From positions 1-35,034 of the forward strand of contig JAGLLT010000013.1 of the NCBI GenBank assembly GCA_023140385.1: a stretch of DNA of 35,034 bases. Direction: 5' to 3'. Origin of the DNA: Candidatus Omnitrophota bacterium. GTDB taxonomy: Bacteria > Omnitrophota > Gorgyraeia > JAGLLT01. Positions 26,461-34,885 of this stretch are shown piece after piece (the first letter of the stretch is position 1; each line of letters starts with the position of its first letter). The notes beneath the pieces are model-generated. The model was not told where the DNA came from. It worked only from the letters and a program-made list of their open reading frames with translations, and did no database searches. Made by a program: the position numbers and the translations under genes.

Positions 26461-27309
26461 TTAAAAACTGAACCAATCAATAATATATCCGCCCCAGAAA
26501 ATAACGATGAAAGCGGCCAATGATAGAAAGGGCCCGTAAGGAATAATATCTTCCTTGGTTTTGATTTTTACTATTATACCCACAATAGCGCCAAATACGG
26601 GAGCAATAAAAAAAATAAAAAGCATGGGAATAAAGCCCAAAAAAGCTCCCATCATAGCCATCAGCTTTACGTCTCCCCCCCCCATACTCTCTTTTCGAAA
26701 AACGATATTTCCCAGCACCCCTATCAAATATATACTGCCTCCTCCAGCTAAAATACCCAGCAAAGAACTAACTCCCGAATAAAAGCGGGGAGAAGCCAAA
26801 AAATCATTAGGCCATAAACGAAATAAGGCCTCCAATGAAATAGTCGCCAGGGAAGGAAGGCCGGAGATCGCAGACTGCAGCGGCGGATATAGAAGACTCA
26901 AAATAAAACCGATAATGAGGCCGTAGACACTAATCTCATCCGGAATAATCTTATATTTTAGGTCAATAAAGCTGGCGGCTAAAAGCCCCGAGCCAAGCAA
27001 ACAATAAATCGCGGCTACTGCTATATCCTTGATAAAAAACGTATAAAAGGACAAAAACATAACAGCTGTAATAAGCTCAACCAGAAAATACTGAAAGGGT
27101 ATTCTCCCTTTGCAAAACCGGCACCGGCCCCTTAACATAAGATAGCTTAAAAGCGGGATATTGTCATACCAGAAGATCGGTTTTGCGCATTGGGGGCAAT
27201 GAGAGGAGGGTTCAATAAGAGACTTCTCTATCGGAAGACGATAGATGCAGACATTTAAAAAACTACCGATAAGTGAACCTAAGGTGAATACGAAAATTTT
27301 TATAATCAT
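26461..27309 (-). CDS. pilD: prepilin peptidase / N-methyltransferase
   Basis: A 282-residue polytopic inner-membrane enzyme that cleaves and N-methylates type IV prepilins or pseudopilins. The N-terminal methylase domain has the four zinc cysteines (Cys38, Cys41, Cys63, Cys66), and the two catalytic aspartates of the TFPP family are Asp116 (SFIDLKYKIIPDE) and Asp213 (GGGDVK). About eight hydrophobic segments are seen. It is the only pilus or secretion gene in the window and lies between aroE and aroC, with its start overlapping aroE by 4 bases. Pilin genes must lie elsewhere. Confidence 0.95.
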   Translation of the reverse strand: MIIKIFVFTLGSLIGSFLNVCIYRLPIEKSLIEPSSHCPQCAKPIFWYDNIPLLSYLMLRGRCRFCKGRIPFQYFLVELITAVMFLSFYTFFIKDIAVAAIYCLLGSGLLAASFIDLKYKIIPDEISVYGLIIGFILSLLYPPLQSAISGLPSLATISLEALFRLWPNDFLASPRFYSGVSSLLGILAGGGSIYLIGVLGNIVFRKESMGGGDVKLMAMMGAFLGFIPMLFIFFIAPVFGAIVGIIVKIKTKEDIIPYGPFLSLAAFIVIFWGGYIIDWFSF

Positions 27310-28172
27310 TTTTGTTTTTGCCGCAGGGCTTCGCGCATAATTCTTTCGGAAGGATTAATACCCGTCCAAATTTTGAAAGCCCTCATGCCTTGATAAAGCA
27401 AAAGCCCTTCTCCGTTGAGGACTTTAAGGCCGCGTAGTTCGGCCGTTTTTAATAGTTTTGTCCGGGGAGGATTATAGATTAGATCGCAGACAAGAAGTTT
27501 GCTGTGCAAAAATTTCGCCTCTATTACCGGGGGGTCGGTTTTTTTAAGCCCCACACCGGTCGCGTTTATAAACAACCCGGACGACATAACAGCCTCTTCG
27601 ATTCGCTTTTTACCCGCGAAAGGGATGGCGGAAATCCGGCATTTGGAAAATTCCGGCTTTAGCGACAATTTTAATTTTTTTGCTTTGCCGTCTTCTATAT
27701 CAACTAAAGTTATCGATTCCGCTTTGTTATCAGCCAGTGCGAAAGCCGCCGCGCGGGAAGCTCCTCCGGCTCCTAAGATAAAAATATTTTTACCCTTAGG
27801 CTCAAATTTCGCGTCCAGCCTTAAGGAGTCAATAAAACCATCAGCATCTGAATTATAACCCTTAAGCCTGCCGTTACAATTTACTACAGTATTGACCGCG
27901 CCTATCGCTTTTGCCTGGGGATCAACATAATCAAGATATCTGATGCATTTTTCTTTGTGGGGTATAGTAACGTTTATGCCTCTGATGCCTAAGGCTCTGA
28001 CAGCTTCTATGGCATACTTTAAACTTTTTGGCGGAACCTTAAAAGCAACATATTTGGCATTCATTTTAAGGGCGGCAAAGGCGGCATTATGCATCAGGCA
28101 GGAAGCGGTATGTTCAACCGGATATCCTATTAAGGCATAAATTTCTGTCAGGCCGTTTATTTCCGCTTTCAT
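27306..28172 (-). CDS. aroE: shikimate dehydrogenase
   Basis: A 288-residue NADPH-dependent reductase of 3-dehydroshikimate. The substrate pocket HTAS (21-24) stands where most AroE have HSxS, a conservative Ser-to-Thr change. The catalytic Lys73 is in NVTIPHKEK and Asp109 in GYNSDADG. The GAGGASRAA nucleotide-binding loop follows and the C-terminal YQGMRAFKIWTG helix is typical. It begins 19 bases after leuA and ends overlapping pilD. Confidence 0.95.
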   Translation of the reverse strand: MKAEINGLTEIYALIGYPVEHTASCLMHNAAFAALKMNAKYVAFKVPPKSLKYAIEAVRALGIRGINVTIPHKEKCIRYLDYVDPQAKAIGAVNTVVNCNGRLKGYNSDADGFIDSLRLDAKFEPKGKNIFILGAGGASRAAAFALADNKAESITLVDIEDGKAKKLKLSLKPEFSKCRISAIPFAGKKRIEEAVMSSGLFINATGVGLKKTDPPVIEAKFLHSKLLVCDLIYNPPRTKLLKTAELRGLKVLNGEGLLLYQGMRAFKIWTGINPSERIMREALRQKQK

Positions 28173-28191
28173 TAAAGTAATCCGCTAAAGT

Positions 28192-29706
28192 TTATTTTCG
28201 CTTAGATATGTAAATCAACTTATTAATAGCGTTAATGTACGCTTTGGCGCTTGCTTCAAGGATATCAGTGCTTGAACCTTTACCTATTATCTCTCTTTCC
28301 TTAAATTTAACCTTTACCGTAACCTCGCCCAGGGCGTCTTTTCCTCTGCTAACAGACTGCAAAGAGTAGTCTATTAACCTTCCTTTAATGCGGGCAATTT
28401 TATCAATAGCCTTGTAACAGGCATCAACCGGGCCGTCTCCCGAGGCCTTTTTCTTTAAGCTCTCGCCTTTAGACTCAAGCTCCACCTCTGCTACAGGAAA
28501 AGAGCCGGTCTCACTTGTAATATGCATACTTCTAAACTTCCAGACCCGCGGTATCTCGGAAATCTGCCCCTCAACAATTGTCTCCAGATCTTCGTCATAT
28601 ATTTCTTTTTTCTTATTAGCCAGCCGCATAAAATTACCAAAGGCCGTCTCCGCGTCCTTTTTACCCAAGTTAAAACCCAACTCCTTCAGGCGCACCTTAA
28701 AAGCGTGCCGGCCCGAGTGCCTGCCTAAAACCAGCCGGCTTTTGGAAAAACCTACATCTTCCGGCCTCATTATTTCATAGGTGCTTCTTTCTTTAATAAG
28801 TCCGTCCTGATGTATCCCGGACTCATGGCTAAAGGCATTTTTACCGATAATAGCCTTATTGGGCTGTACCTTAATCCCCATAAGATGACTTACAAGCCTG
28901 GACGTCTTATAGAGTTCCTTTATCTTAACCGACGTAGACACTTCATAAAAATCGCTTCTGGTCTTAATGGCCATAACCACTTCTTCTAAAGGAGCGCTGC
29001 CCGCTCTTTCTCCAATTCCGTTTATGGTACACTCCACCTGGCGGGCGCCATTTTTTACCGCCGACAGAGAATTAGCCGTGGCCATACCCAGATCATCATG
29101 GCAGTGAGCGCTTATAACAGCCTTATCTATATTATCTACTTCCTTCATCAGGTAAGCTATGAGCCGGCCAAAGTTTTCCGGTGTGGCATAGCCAACAGTA
29201 TCCGGAATATTTACCGTCGTGGCTCCGGCATCAATAACCGCCTCAACAACCTGAACTAAAAAATCAACCTCTGTACGGGAGGCATCTTCCGGCGAAAACT
29301 CTACGTCTTCAACCTTGCGCCTGGCGTACTTAACCGCCTCAACCGCCTGCTTCAAAATCTCTTCCTTCGCCTTCCTCAACTTATACTTCATATGTATCTT
29401 GGAAGTTGCCAAAAAAACATGTATCCTTTTCTTTTTGGCCGCTTTTATAGATTTATAAGCAGCGTCAATATCTTCCTTCTTGGCCCTGGCCAGCGCGCAA
29501 ATAACCGGTTTCTTGATGTCTCCGGCAATCAACTTTACCGCCTCAAAGTCCGCCTTAGAGGCTATAGGAAAACCGGCCTCAATCACGTCTACGTTCAGAC
29601 GCTCCAGCTGATGAGCAACTTCAACCTTCTGCCTGATATCCAGGCTCGCCCCCGGAGACTGCTCTCCATCTCTTAAAGTAGTATCAAAGATTATTATTTT
29701 TTTCAT
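28192..29706 (-). CDS. leuA: 2-isopropylmalate synthase
   Basis: A 504-residue enzyme joining acetyl-CoA and 2-oxoisovalerate, the first step of leucine synthesis. The metal-binding DTTLRDGEQSPG (8-19), AHCHDDLGMATANS (200-213, with His201 and His203) and HESGIHQDG are present, and the C-terminal allosteric LeuA dimer domain (about 390-504) is complete, so feedback by leucine is expected. Citramalate synthase or homocitrate synthase are less likely from length and neighbours. No Shine-Dalgarno is visible before the ATG. A 73-base gap with word repeats separates it from ilvC. Confidence 0.95.
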   Translation of the reverse strand: MKKIIIFDTTLRDGEQSPGASLDIRQKVEVAHQLERLNVDVIEAGFPIASKADFEAVKLIAGDIKKPVICALARAKKEDIDAAYKSIKAAKKKRIHVFLATSKIHMKYKLRKAKEEILKQAVEAVKYARRKVEDVEFSPEDASRTEVDFLVQVVEAVIDAGATTVNIPDTVGYATPENFGRLIAYLMKEVDNIDKAVISAHCHDDLGMATANSLSAVKNGARQVECTINGIGERAGSAPLEEVVMAIKTRSDFYEVSTSVKIKELYKTSRLVSHLMGIKVQPNKAIIGKNAFSHESGIHQDGLIKERSTYEIMRPEDVGFSKSRLVLGRHSGRHAFKVRLKELGFNLGKKDAETAFGNFMRLANKKKEIYDEDLETIVEGQISEIPRVWKFRSMHITSETGSFPVAEVELESKGESLKKKASGDGPVDACYKAIDKIARIKGRLIDYSLQSVSRGKDALGEVTVKVKFKEREIIGKGSSTDILEASAKAYINAINKLIYISKRK

Positions 29707-29731
29707 GTTAAATTACAGATTAATTTAGAAT

Positions 29732-29771
29732 CCAGAATATAAATTTCTGGTATCTGGCAACTGGTATCTGG
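29732..29771. repeat. short direct and inverted repeats in the ilvC-leuA gap
   Basis: The word CTGGTATCTGG occurs twice (29747-29757 and 29761-29771), three bases apart. CCAGAA (29732-29737) can pair with TTCTGG (29745-29750). On the minus strand this lies between the ilvC stop and the leuA start. It resembles in style the self-complementary word repeats at 11258-11340 and 765-801. Confidence 0.65.
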
Positions 29772-29779
29772 TTTCTTCT

Positions 29780-30775
29780 TTAACTTTTCCCTATCCAACT
29801 CATCATACCTCTGAGTTTTTTACCGATAATCTCAAGGCGATGTTTGGTATCACGTTTTCTCAGCTTGTTAAAAACAGTTCTTCTTGTTCTGTTTTCTTCC
29901 ATCCACTCTTTCGCGAATTTACCTGACTGAATATCCTTAAGAATCTTTTTCATTCTGCTTCTTACGCTTTTGTTTATAATTACCGGCCCGCGGCTCAAAT
30001 CACCGTACTCGGCGGTATCAGAAATAACCTCCCGCATACCCTGCAGGCCTGACTTATATATCAAATCGGTAATTAGCTTAAGTTCGTGACAGCATTCAAA
30101 GTAGGCAATTTCAGGCTGATAGCCGGCATCAACCAGAGTATCAAAGCCGGCCTTGATAAGTTCGGTAACGCCTCCGCAAAGAACCGCCTGCTCACCGAAG
30201 AGATCGGTTTCGGTTTCTTCTTTAAAAGTAGTTTCTATAACACCCGCTCTCGTGCCCCCAATTCCCTTCGCGTAAGCTAACGCCCTATCGAGCGCGTTAC
30301 CGCTATGCTCCTGAAATATCGCCACCAGGCAGGGAACCCCCATACCTTTTTCATACATTTCTCTTACCAGAGTGCCCGGCCCCTTAGGAGCAATCATAAA
30401 GACATCAACATAATTAGGAGGTGTTATCTGTTTAAAATGAATATTAAAACCGTGAGAAAAAACAAGAGCGTTACCCTCTATAAGATTCGGTTCAACACAA
30501 TCACAGTATACTTTAGCCTGAACGTGATCCTGAGTAAGTATCTGGATTATATCGGCTTTTTTAGCGGCTTCCGCGGCTGAAACCGGTTTAAATTTATCCT
30601 TAACCGCCTGTTTCCAGTTAGCGCTGCCTTTGAGATCGCTTACTATAACATCAAGGCCGCTGTCTCTTAAATTTAAACTCTGAGCGCGGCCCTGGGCGCC
30701 ATATCCAATAACCGCGATTTTTTTTCCTTTTAATACTTTTAAATCAGCATCCTTGTCAGTGTAAACCCTGGGCAT
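29780..30775 (-). CDS. ilvC: ketol-acid reductoisomerase (class I), unusual cofactor loop
   Basis: A 331-residue class I KARI, second common enzyme of valine and leucine synthesis: it isomerises and reduces acetolactate. GYGAQG (24-29) is the nucleotide loop; the acid-rich metal site ([28 protein letters not shown]) and the C-terminal knotted helices are intact. The loop after the second strand reads [10 protein letters not shown] (45-54), where NADPH-type enzymes usually have GLRxGSxSW: the arginine is Leu48, the second phosphate-binding serine is Asn53, and an acidic Asp47 precedes. This predicts NADH or dual cofactor use. GAGG lies upstream of the ATG at good spacing. Confidence 0.96.
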   Translation of the reverse strand: MPRVYTDKDADLKVLKGKKIAVIGYGAQGRAQSLNLRDSGLDVIVSDLKGSANWKQAVKDKFKPVSAAEAAKKADIIQILTQDHVQAKVYCDCVEPNLIEGNALVFSHGFNIHFKQITPPNYVDVFMIAPKGPGTLVREMYEKGMGVPCLVAIFQEHSGNALDRALAYAKGIGGTRAGVIETTFKEETETDLFGEQAVLCGGVTELIKAGFDTLVDAGYQPEIAYFECCHELKLITDLIYKSGLQGMREVISDTAEYGDLSRGPVIINKSVRSRMKKILKDIQSGKFAKEWMEENRTRRTVFNKLRKRDTKHRLEIIGKKLRGMMSWIGKS

Positions 30776-30799
30776 CTTTTAACCTCCTCGTATAATTTG

Positions 30800-31282
30800 T
30801 TATTCTTTATCTTTGGCAATAGCTATCTTGCCGGTTCTTACCATCTCTTTAATTTCATATCCCTTCAGGCCATTAAATAACTCTTCCGTTTCCTTTTTAC
30901 TGCCGCAAAACTGAACCAGCATCATTCCCCGGTTTTCATTGAGGATTTCGGCCTTGAATTTACCTAAGGCGGCTTTTAAGTTACTATCGCCTTCAATTTT
31001 AAAAAGAAGTAGCTCTCTGTCAACAAAGCCCCTTTTCGTCAAATCGTCAACTCTAATCACGTCAATTAACTTATTTAACTGCTTATCTACCTGCTCCAAT
31101 GTCCTGTCGTCTCCCGTGACGACAATGGTCATACGCGAGATAGTCGGATCCTCTGTTTCTCCTACGGCAAGAGAGTCAATGTTAAAACCTCTTGCCGAAA
31201 AAAGGCTGGAGATATGAGCCAAAACCCCGAACTTATTTTCAACTAAAACAGAAACAATATGTTTTTTAAGCTTATTAGACAT
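30800..31282 (-). CDS. ilvH: acetolactate synthase small (regulatory) subunit
   Basis: A 160-residue regulatory subunit that binds the IlvB catalytic chain and confers valine sensitivity. The N-terminal ACT domain (HIVSVLVENKFGVLAHISSL, then RGFNIDSLAVGETED) and the C-terminal ALS small-subunit domain are both present, so it is the full-length type. It starts 4 bases after the ilvB stop, which argues for coupled translation. Confidence 0.95.
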   Translation of the reverse strand: MSNKLKKHIVSVLVENKFGVLAHISSLFSARGFNIDSLAVGETEDPTISRMTIVVTGDDRTLEQVDKQLNKLIDVIRVDDLTKRGFVDRELLLFKIEGDSNLKAALGKFKAEILNENRGMMLVQFCGSKKETEELFNGLKGYEIKEMVRTGKIAIAKDKE

Positions 31283-31286
31283 AATT

Positions 31287-32960
31287 CTACGCTAAGCCTC
31301 CCATCATCTTATTAATCGCGTTACCCGGCGCAACCATGGGAAAAACATTTTCCTCACCTTCAACATGAAAATCAATCAAAACCGGCCCGGCAGTCTTAAT
31401 GGCTTCTTTAAGCGCCTTGGTAACATCTTGTTTTTTGGTAACCTTAATACCCTTAACTCCATAACCTTCCGCTATTTTTACAAAATCAGGATTCTTTAAA
31501 GGTGTAGATTGATAACGCTTATCATAAAACAATTCCTGCCACTGCCTAACCATCCCCAGGCATGAGTTATTTAGTATTAATATTTTAACCGGGATCTTGT
31601 ACTCAGCTACCGTAGCTAATTCCTGAATGTTCATCTGAATACTACCGTCACCGGCAATATCAAAAACCAATTTATCCGGATTGCCCACTTGAGCCCCCAT
31701 GGCCGCCGGAAAACCATAACCCATAGTTCCCAGACCGCCGCTGGTTAAAAAAGTGCGCGGCTTAATATGCTGATAAAATAAAGCCGCCCACATCTGATGC
31801 TGGCCAACCTCAGTGGCAATAATAGCTTTACCCTCGGTAAGCTTGTTAAGCTCTTCAATAATATACTGAGGGCGCAGCTTATTATCATCCCTATAAGTCA
31901 GGGGATGTGTCTTCTTCCAACCGTCTATCTGCTTAAGCCAGGCATTAGTATTTGGTTTTTTATTCATTTTCTTATTTAAATCACTTAAAACACTCCTGCA
32001 ATCACCTACAATGGGGATATCAACTTTAACATTCTTACTTATACTTGATGGGTCAATATCAATATGGATTACTTTAGCATCCGGAGCAAACTCATCGATC
32101 TTACCCGTAACTCTATCATCAAATCTGGAACCAACGGCAATAATTAAGTCCGAATCCATTATGGCAAAATTAGCATAGGCTGAACCATGCATACCCAGCA
32201 TCTTTAAGGACAAGGGATGCGTTTCAGGAAAACCGCCGAGGCCGGTTAAGGTTGTAGTAACCGGAATACCGTTTTTTTCGGCCAGTTCTTTTAATTCCTT
32301 CTCAGCTCCGGAAATAATGACGCCGCCGCCGGCATAAATAACAGGCCGCCTGCTTTCAGATATCAGGGCGGCCGCCCTTTTTATTTGGCCCGGATGCCCC
32401 GTATATGTCGGATTATAACTCCTTAGGTTAACCTTCTTAGGATAATTAAAATCCATTTCCTGCAAAGTAACATCTTTAGGTAAATCAATTAAAACCGGGC
32501 CCGGCCTGCCGGTTGAAGCAATATAAAAAGCCTCTTTTATTATGCGGGCTAAATCTTTAACATCTTTAACTAAATAATTATGTTTAGTAATCGAACGTGA
32601 AATACCTGTTAAATCAGCTTCCTGAAAAGCATCATTTCCAATCATATTGGTATTAACCTGGCCGGTTATGGCTACAATGGGAATAGAATCAAAATTAGCG
32701 GTTGCCAGGCCGGTAACTATATTAGTAGCTCCCGGGCCTGAAGTCACCATGCAAACTCCAACTTTGCCTGTAGCTCTGGCATAGCCGTCAGCCGCGTGAG
32801 CCGCTCCCTGCTCATGACGCGTCAGAAGAAATTGTATCTCCTTGCAATCATAGAGCTTGTCTAAAACAGGCAACAGATATCCACCCGGTATACCGAAGAT
32901 AACATCAACATTCTCTTTAATAAGCGAATTAATTAAAATCTGCGCGCCACTTAGTTTCAT
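31287..32960 (-). CDS. ilvB: acetolactate synthase large (catalytic) subunit
   Basis: A 558-residue TPP- and FAD-dependent enzyme forming 2-acetolactate from pyruvate. The catalytic Glu50 ([15 protein letters not shown]), the [16 protein letters not shown] segment, RFDDRVTG in the FAD domain and [15 protein letters not shown] (TPP/Mg) are clear. The [12 protein letters not shown] stretch is characteristic of biosynthetic AHAS. The ATG at 32958-32960 is chosen because AGGAG stands 9 bases upstream; a GTG six bases earlier leaves too little spacing. It is the first gene behind a strong promoter. Confidence 0.97.
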   Translation of the reverse strand: MKLSGAQILINSLIKENVDVIFGIPGGYLLPVLDKLYDCKEIQFLLTRHEQGAAHAADGYARATGKVGVCMVTSGPGATNIVTGLATANFDSIPIVAITGQVNTNMIGNDAFQEADLTGISRSITKHNYLVKDVKDLARIIKEAFYIASTGRPGPVLIDLPKDVTLQEMDFNYPKKVNLRSYNPTYTGHPGQIKRAAALISESRRPVIYAGGGVIISGAEKELKELAEKNGIPVTTTLTGLGGFPETHPLSLKMLGMHGSAYANFAIMDSDLIIAVGSRFDDRVTGKIDEFAPDAKVIHIDIDPSSISKNVKVDIPIVGDCRSVLSDLNKKMNKKPNTNAWLKQIDGWKKTHPLTYRDDNKLRPQYIIEELNKLTEGKAIIATEVGQHQMWAALFYQHIKPRTFLTSGGLGTMGYGFPAAMGAQVGNPDKLVFDIAGDGSIQMNIQELATVAEYKIPVKILILNNSCLGMVRQWQELFYDKRYQSTPLKNPDFVKIAEGYGVKGIKVTKKQDVTKALKEAIKTAGPVLIDFHVEGEENVFPMVAPGNAINKMMGGLA

Positions 32961-32990
32961 AATCACTCACTCCTATTTAACTTAAAGCTA

Positions 32991-33018
32991 ATTATAACAC
33001 AAGGATATTTCATGTCAA
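32991..33018 (-). promoter_or_regulatory. sigma70-type promoter of the ilv-leu-aro array
   Basis: TTGACA (33018-33013) and TATAAT (32996-32991) are perfect boxes with a 16-base spacer on the minus strand. The predicted start near 32984 leaves a leader of only about 24 bases before the ilvB ATG, which has AGGAG. There is no room for a T-box, leader peptide or other attenuator downstream of this promoter. Confidence 0.82.
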
Positions 33019-33107
33019 GAATCTAAATTTTACTGGGGGTAACTCAAGGTGATCTCTTGTTACTGAGAGAGCTATAAATGCAGATGCAACAAATTATTTT
33101 TTTACTT

Positions 33108-34385
33108 CTATTTTAACAATTCTTTAAATACAGTACTATTTTTTATCTCTTGATAATCTTTATTTTTGTTGATTTCATCTATCATCTTTTCATCTAATTC
33201 AATAGCTTTTTTAGTCTCTTCAAAGGCTTCATTGGCTTGATTATACTTAAAATAAGCCAGGGCTAAATGGAGGTGAATTTCGCCTATGGAGTTATCTAAT
33301 TTTAAGGCTTCTTGGTATAAAGATATAGCTTTATTGTAATTGCCTTTTCTGTAATAGGCGTAAGCTAATGTATCTACAATATCGCAATCATTTGACTTTA
33401 AATCGTAAGCTTTTTGAGCTAAGGAGAAGGCTTTGTTTAGATTGATGTTTTGTTTTAGATAAAAGTAGGATAACCCATTAAGCGCCGAAGGATTATTTGC
33501 GTCTATATTTATCGCCTTCTTGTAGCTCTTTTCTGCTTCGGTAAATATTTTCATTTCATTATATAAAAAAGCTAATTTATTATAATCACTGGAATTAGAA
33601 CTTAAATTTGCACTTTTTTTAAAAACCTCAGCTGCTTTAGCCGTATTTCCATTATAATAATAAACATTACCTAGTCGTCTGTGTGCATCATATAGACGGG
33701 GGTCATATTTGACAGCCTTTTTGTAATTAGATATAGCCACATTGTACTTATTTTGCACTTCGTATACTAATCCTATATGGTAATATGCTTCAGCAAAATT
33801 AGGATTGTATTTGATAGCTATTTTATAAAAATGAATAGCTGAATTATACTCATTTTTATCACAATAAATACGCCCCAATCCATAATAACTTAAGGCAAAT
33901 TTTGGTGCAATCTCTATGGCTTTTTTATAATAAACTACAGCTTTGTCATATTCTTTCTGTTCCACATAGACATTTCCTATGTTATGTAATGCGTTAGGAA
34001 AATTAGGCTCAAGGTTGGTGGCTTTTTTATATAAAGATAAAGCTTTATCATAATCTTCTTTATCTTGATAAATAACAGCAAGCCCATTGTATGCTAAGGC
34101 AGTAGGTTTAATAGATATAGACTTTTCAAAACATTCTTTAGCTTCATTATACAGTTCTATGTTGTAATAACAAATACCCATGTTATAATACGAATTTGAG
34201 TGTTCTGGATTAAGTTTAAGTGCTTTTTTGTATAGTTTTATTGCTTTCTCATATTGGTTGTGTCTAAAGCAATATCCCGCTCTACTATAGGGATTTAGTT
34301 TAAATATAGCATATATCAGTAGAGAAGATAAAACAATAAATCCAACCGCAATAAACAATACTACAACTTTTTTATTCCTTTTCAT
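33108..34385 (-). CDS. membrane-anchored TPR-repeat protein
   Basis: 425 residues with one N-terminal transmembrane helix (VVVLFIAVGFIVLSSLLIYAI, about 7-27) and then about eleven 34-residue tetratricopeptide repeats filling residues 31-400. Each shows the usual pattern (for example NMGICYYN...EAKECFEKSISIKP). TPR arrays serve as protein-protein docking surfaces; no catalytic domain is seen, so no specific function can be named. The codon choice is visibly AT-rich, with many Asn, Tyr, Ile and Lys, compared with the biosynthetic genes downstream. It ends 148 bases before ilvB and has its own AT-rich upstream region, with no strong Shine-Dalgarno at ideal spacing. Confidence 0.85.
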   Translation of the reverse strand: MKRNKKVVVLFIAVGFIVLSSLLIYAIFKLNPYSRAGYCFRHNQYEKAIKLYKKALKLNPEHSNSYYNMGICYYNIELYNEAKECFEKSISIKPTALAYNGLAVIYQDKEDYDKALSLYKKATNLEPNFPNALHNIGNVYVEQKEYDKAVVYYKKAIEIAPKFALSYYGLGRIYCDKNEYNSAIHFYKIAIKYNPNFAEAYYHIGLVYEVQNKYNVAISNYKKAVKYDPRLYDAHRRLGNVYYYNGNTAKAAEVFKKSANLSSNSSDYNKLAFLYNEMKIFTEAEKSYKKAINIDANNPSALNGLSYFYLKQNINLNKAFSLAQKAYDLKSNDCDIVDTLAYAYYRKGNYNKAISLYQEALKLDNSIGEIHLHLALAYFKYNQANEAFEETKKAIELDEKMIDEINKNKDYQEIKNSTVFKELLK

Positions 34386-34428
34386 TACTTTTTTTTACCT
34401 TATAGTTAATTTATTCTATAGTGTGGCA

Positions 34429-34470
34429 GTATACCTCCGCGTATACGGTACGGAGTCAGGCACTGACCCC
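34429..34470. repeat. REP-like tandem hairpins next to a RAYT remnant
   Basis: GGAGTCAG (34452-34459) pairs with CTGACCCC (34463-34470) with one mismatch and a 3-base loop. CTCCG (34435-34439) pairs with CGGAG (34451-34455), and GTATAC occurs at 34429-34434 and 34441-34446. Two overlapping hairpins beside a Y1 transposase remnant is the usual picture of REP sequences mobilised by RAYT proteins. Confidence 0.6.
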
Positions 34471-34725
34471 GTTGTTTGCTTTGTGGAAATGATTACTCAT
34501 TATGCTCCATGCGTATATTTGCACGTTACTTTTTTCGAGTAATTCCTTTAGGCGGGTATATAACTCTTTCTTATCATACTCTTCTTTAAATATATATTTA
34601 CCTTCCATTCCCCGGGCTATTACCTGCCTACCGTCAGGCAGGCATGATGTAACGCCCCCGGATAATCTATTCTTGCTTGTCTTGGCATGCATTAATATTA
34701 GCATCTTTTTATTTCTAGTCAACAA
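34456..34725 (-). pseudogene. truncated REP-associated (RAYT/IS200-like Y1) transposase
   Basis: The frame matches the N-terminal part of RAYT/Y1_Tnp proteins: NRLSGGV, then VIARGMEGKYIFKEEYDKKE, KELLEKSNVQIYAWSIM and the HUH-type metal motif NHFH at the end. Straight after NHFH the frame runs into a REP-like palindrome and stops, so the half carrying the catalytic tyrosine is missing; intact relatives are roughly 200 residues or more. Between GGV and VIARG, where relatives read YHV, eight extra residues (TSCLPDGR region) are coded by a palindrome, an in-frame insertion of about 24 bases. It is not expected to be active. Confidence 0.75.
34623..34642. repeat. small palindromic element inserted in the RAYT frame
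   Basis: CCTGCCT (34623-34629) pairs perfectly with AGGCAGG (34636-34642) around a 6-base loop. It disrupts the conserved RAYT N-terminal motif but keeps the frame, reading CLPDGRQ on the minus strand. This behaviour resembles protein-coding palindromic elements such as those described in Rickettsia. Confidence 0.65.
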
Positions 34726-34771
34726 TAAAAATGCATGAATGCATCAACGTCCCTTAAAATTCGCTCTGCGT

Positions 34772-34885
34772 TTAGGGTAGCTTCATAGACTTGATTAGCG
34801 GGGAGTCGCTTCCGATATTATCATGCTGGCCGTAATAATCGGCGTAGCCAATAGGTGACTGAAGTTCGGTAAGTTCCGAAGCTTC
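34772..34885 (-). other. unidentified reading-frame remnant
   Basis: An open frame of about 37 codons without a start codon; an in-frame stop lies just upstream at 34886-34888. The predicted peptide includes SPIGYADYYGQHDNIGSDSP and ends IKSMKLP. Its composition is protein-like rather than random, but I cannot assign it to a family. It may be the tail of a decayed gene. Confidence 0.3.

Noticed and set aside
32961-33107. T-box or riboswitch before ilvB
   Set aside because: No T-box core or long leader is present and the promoter lies only about 30 bases from the start codon.
33019-33107. GTAAC-type hairpin between the TPR gene and the ilv promoter as a terminator
   Set aside because: The stem is interrupted by a 2-base bulge and is not followed by a T-run on the minus strand.
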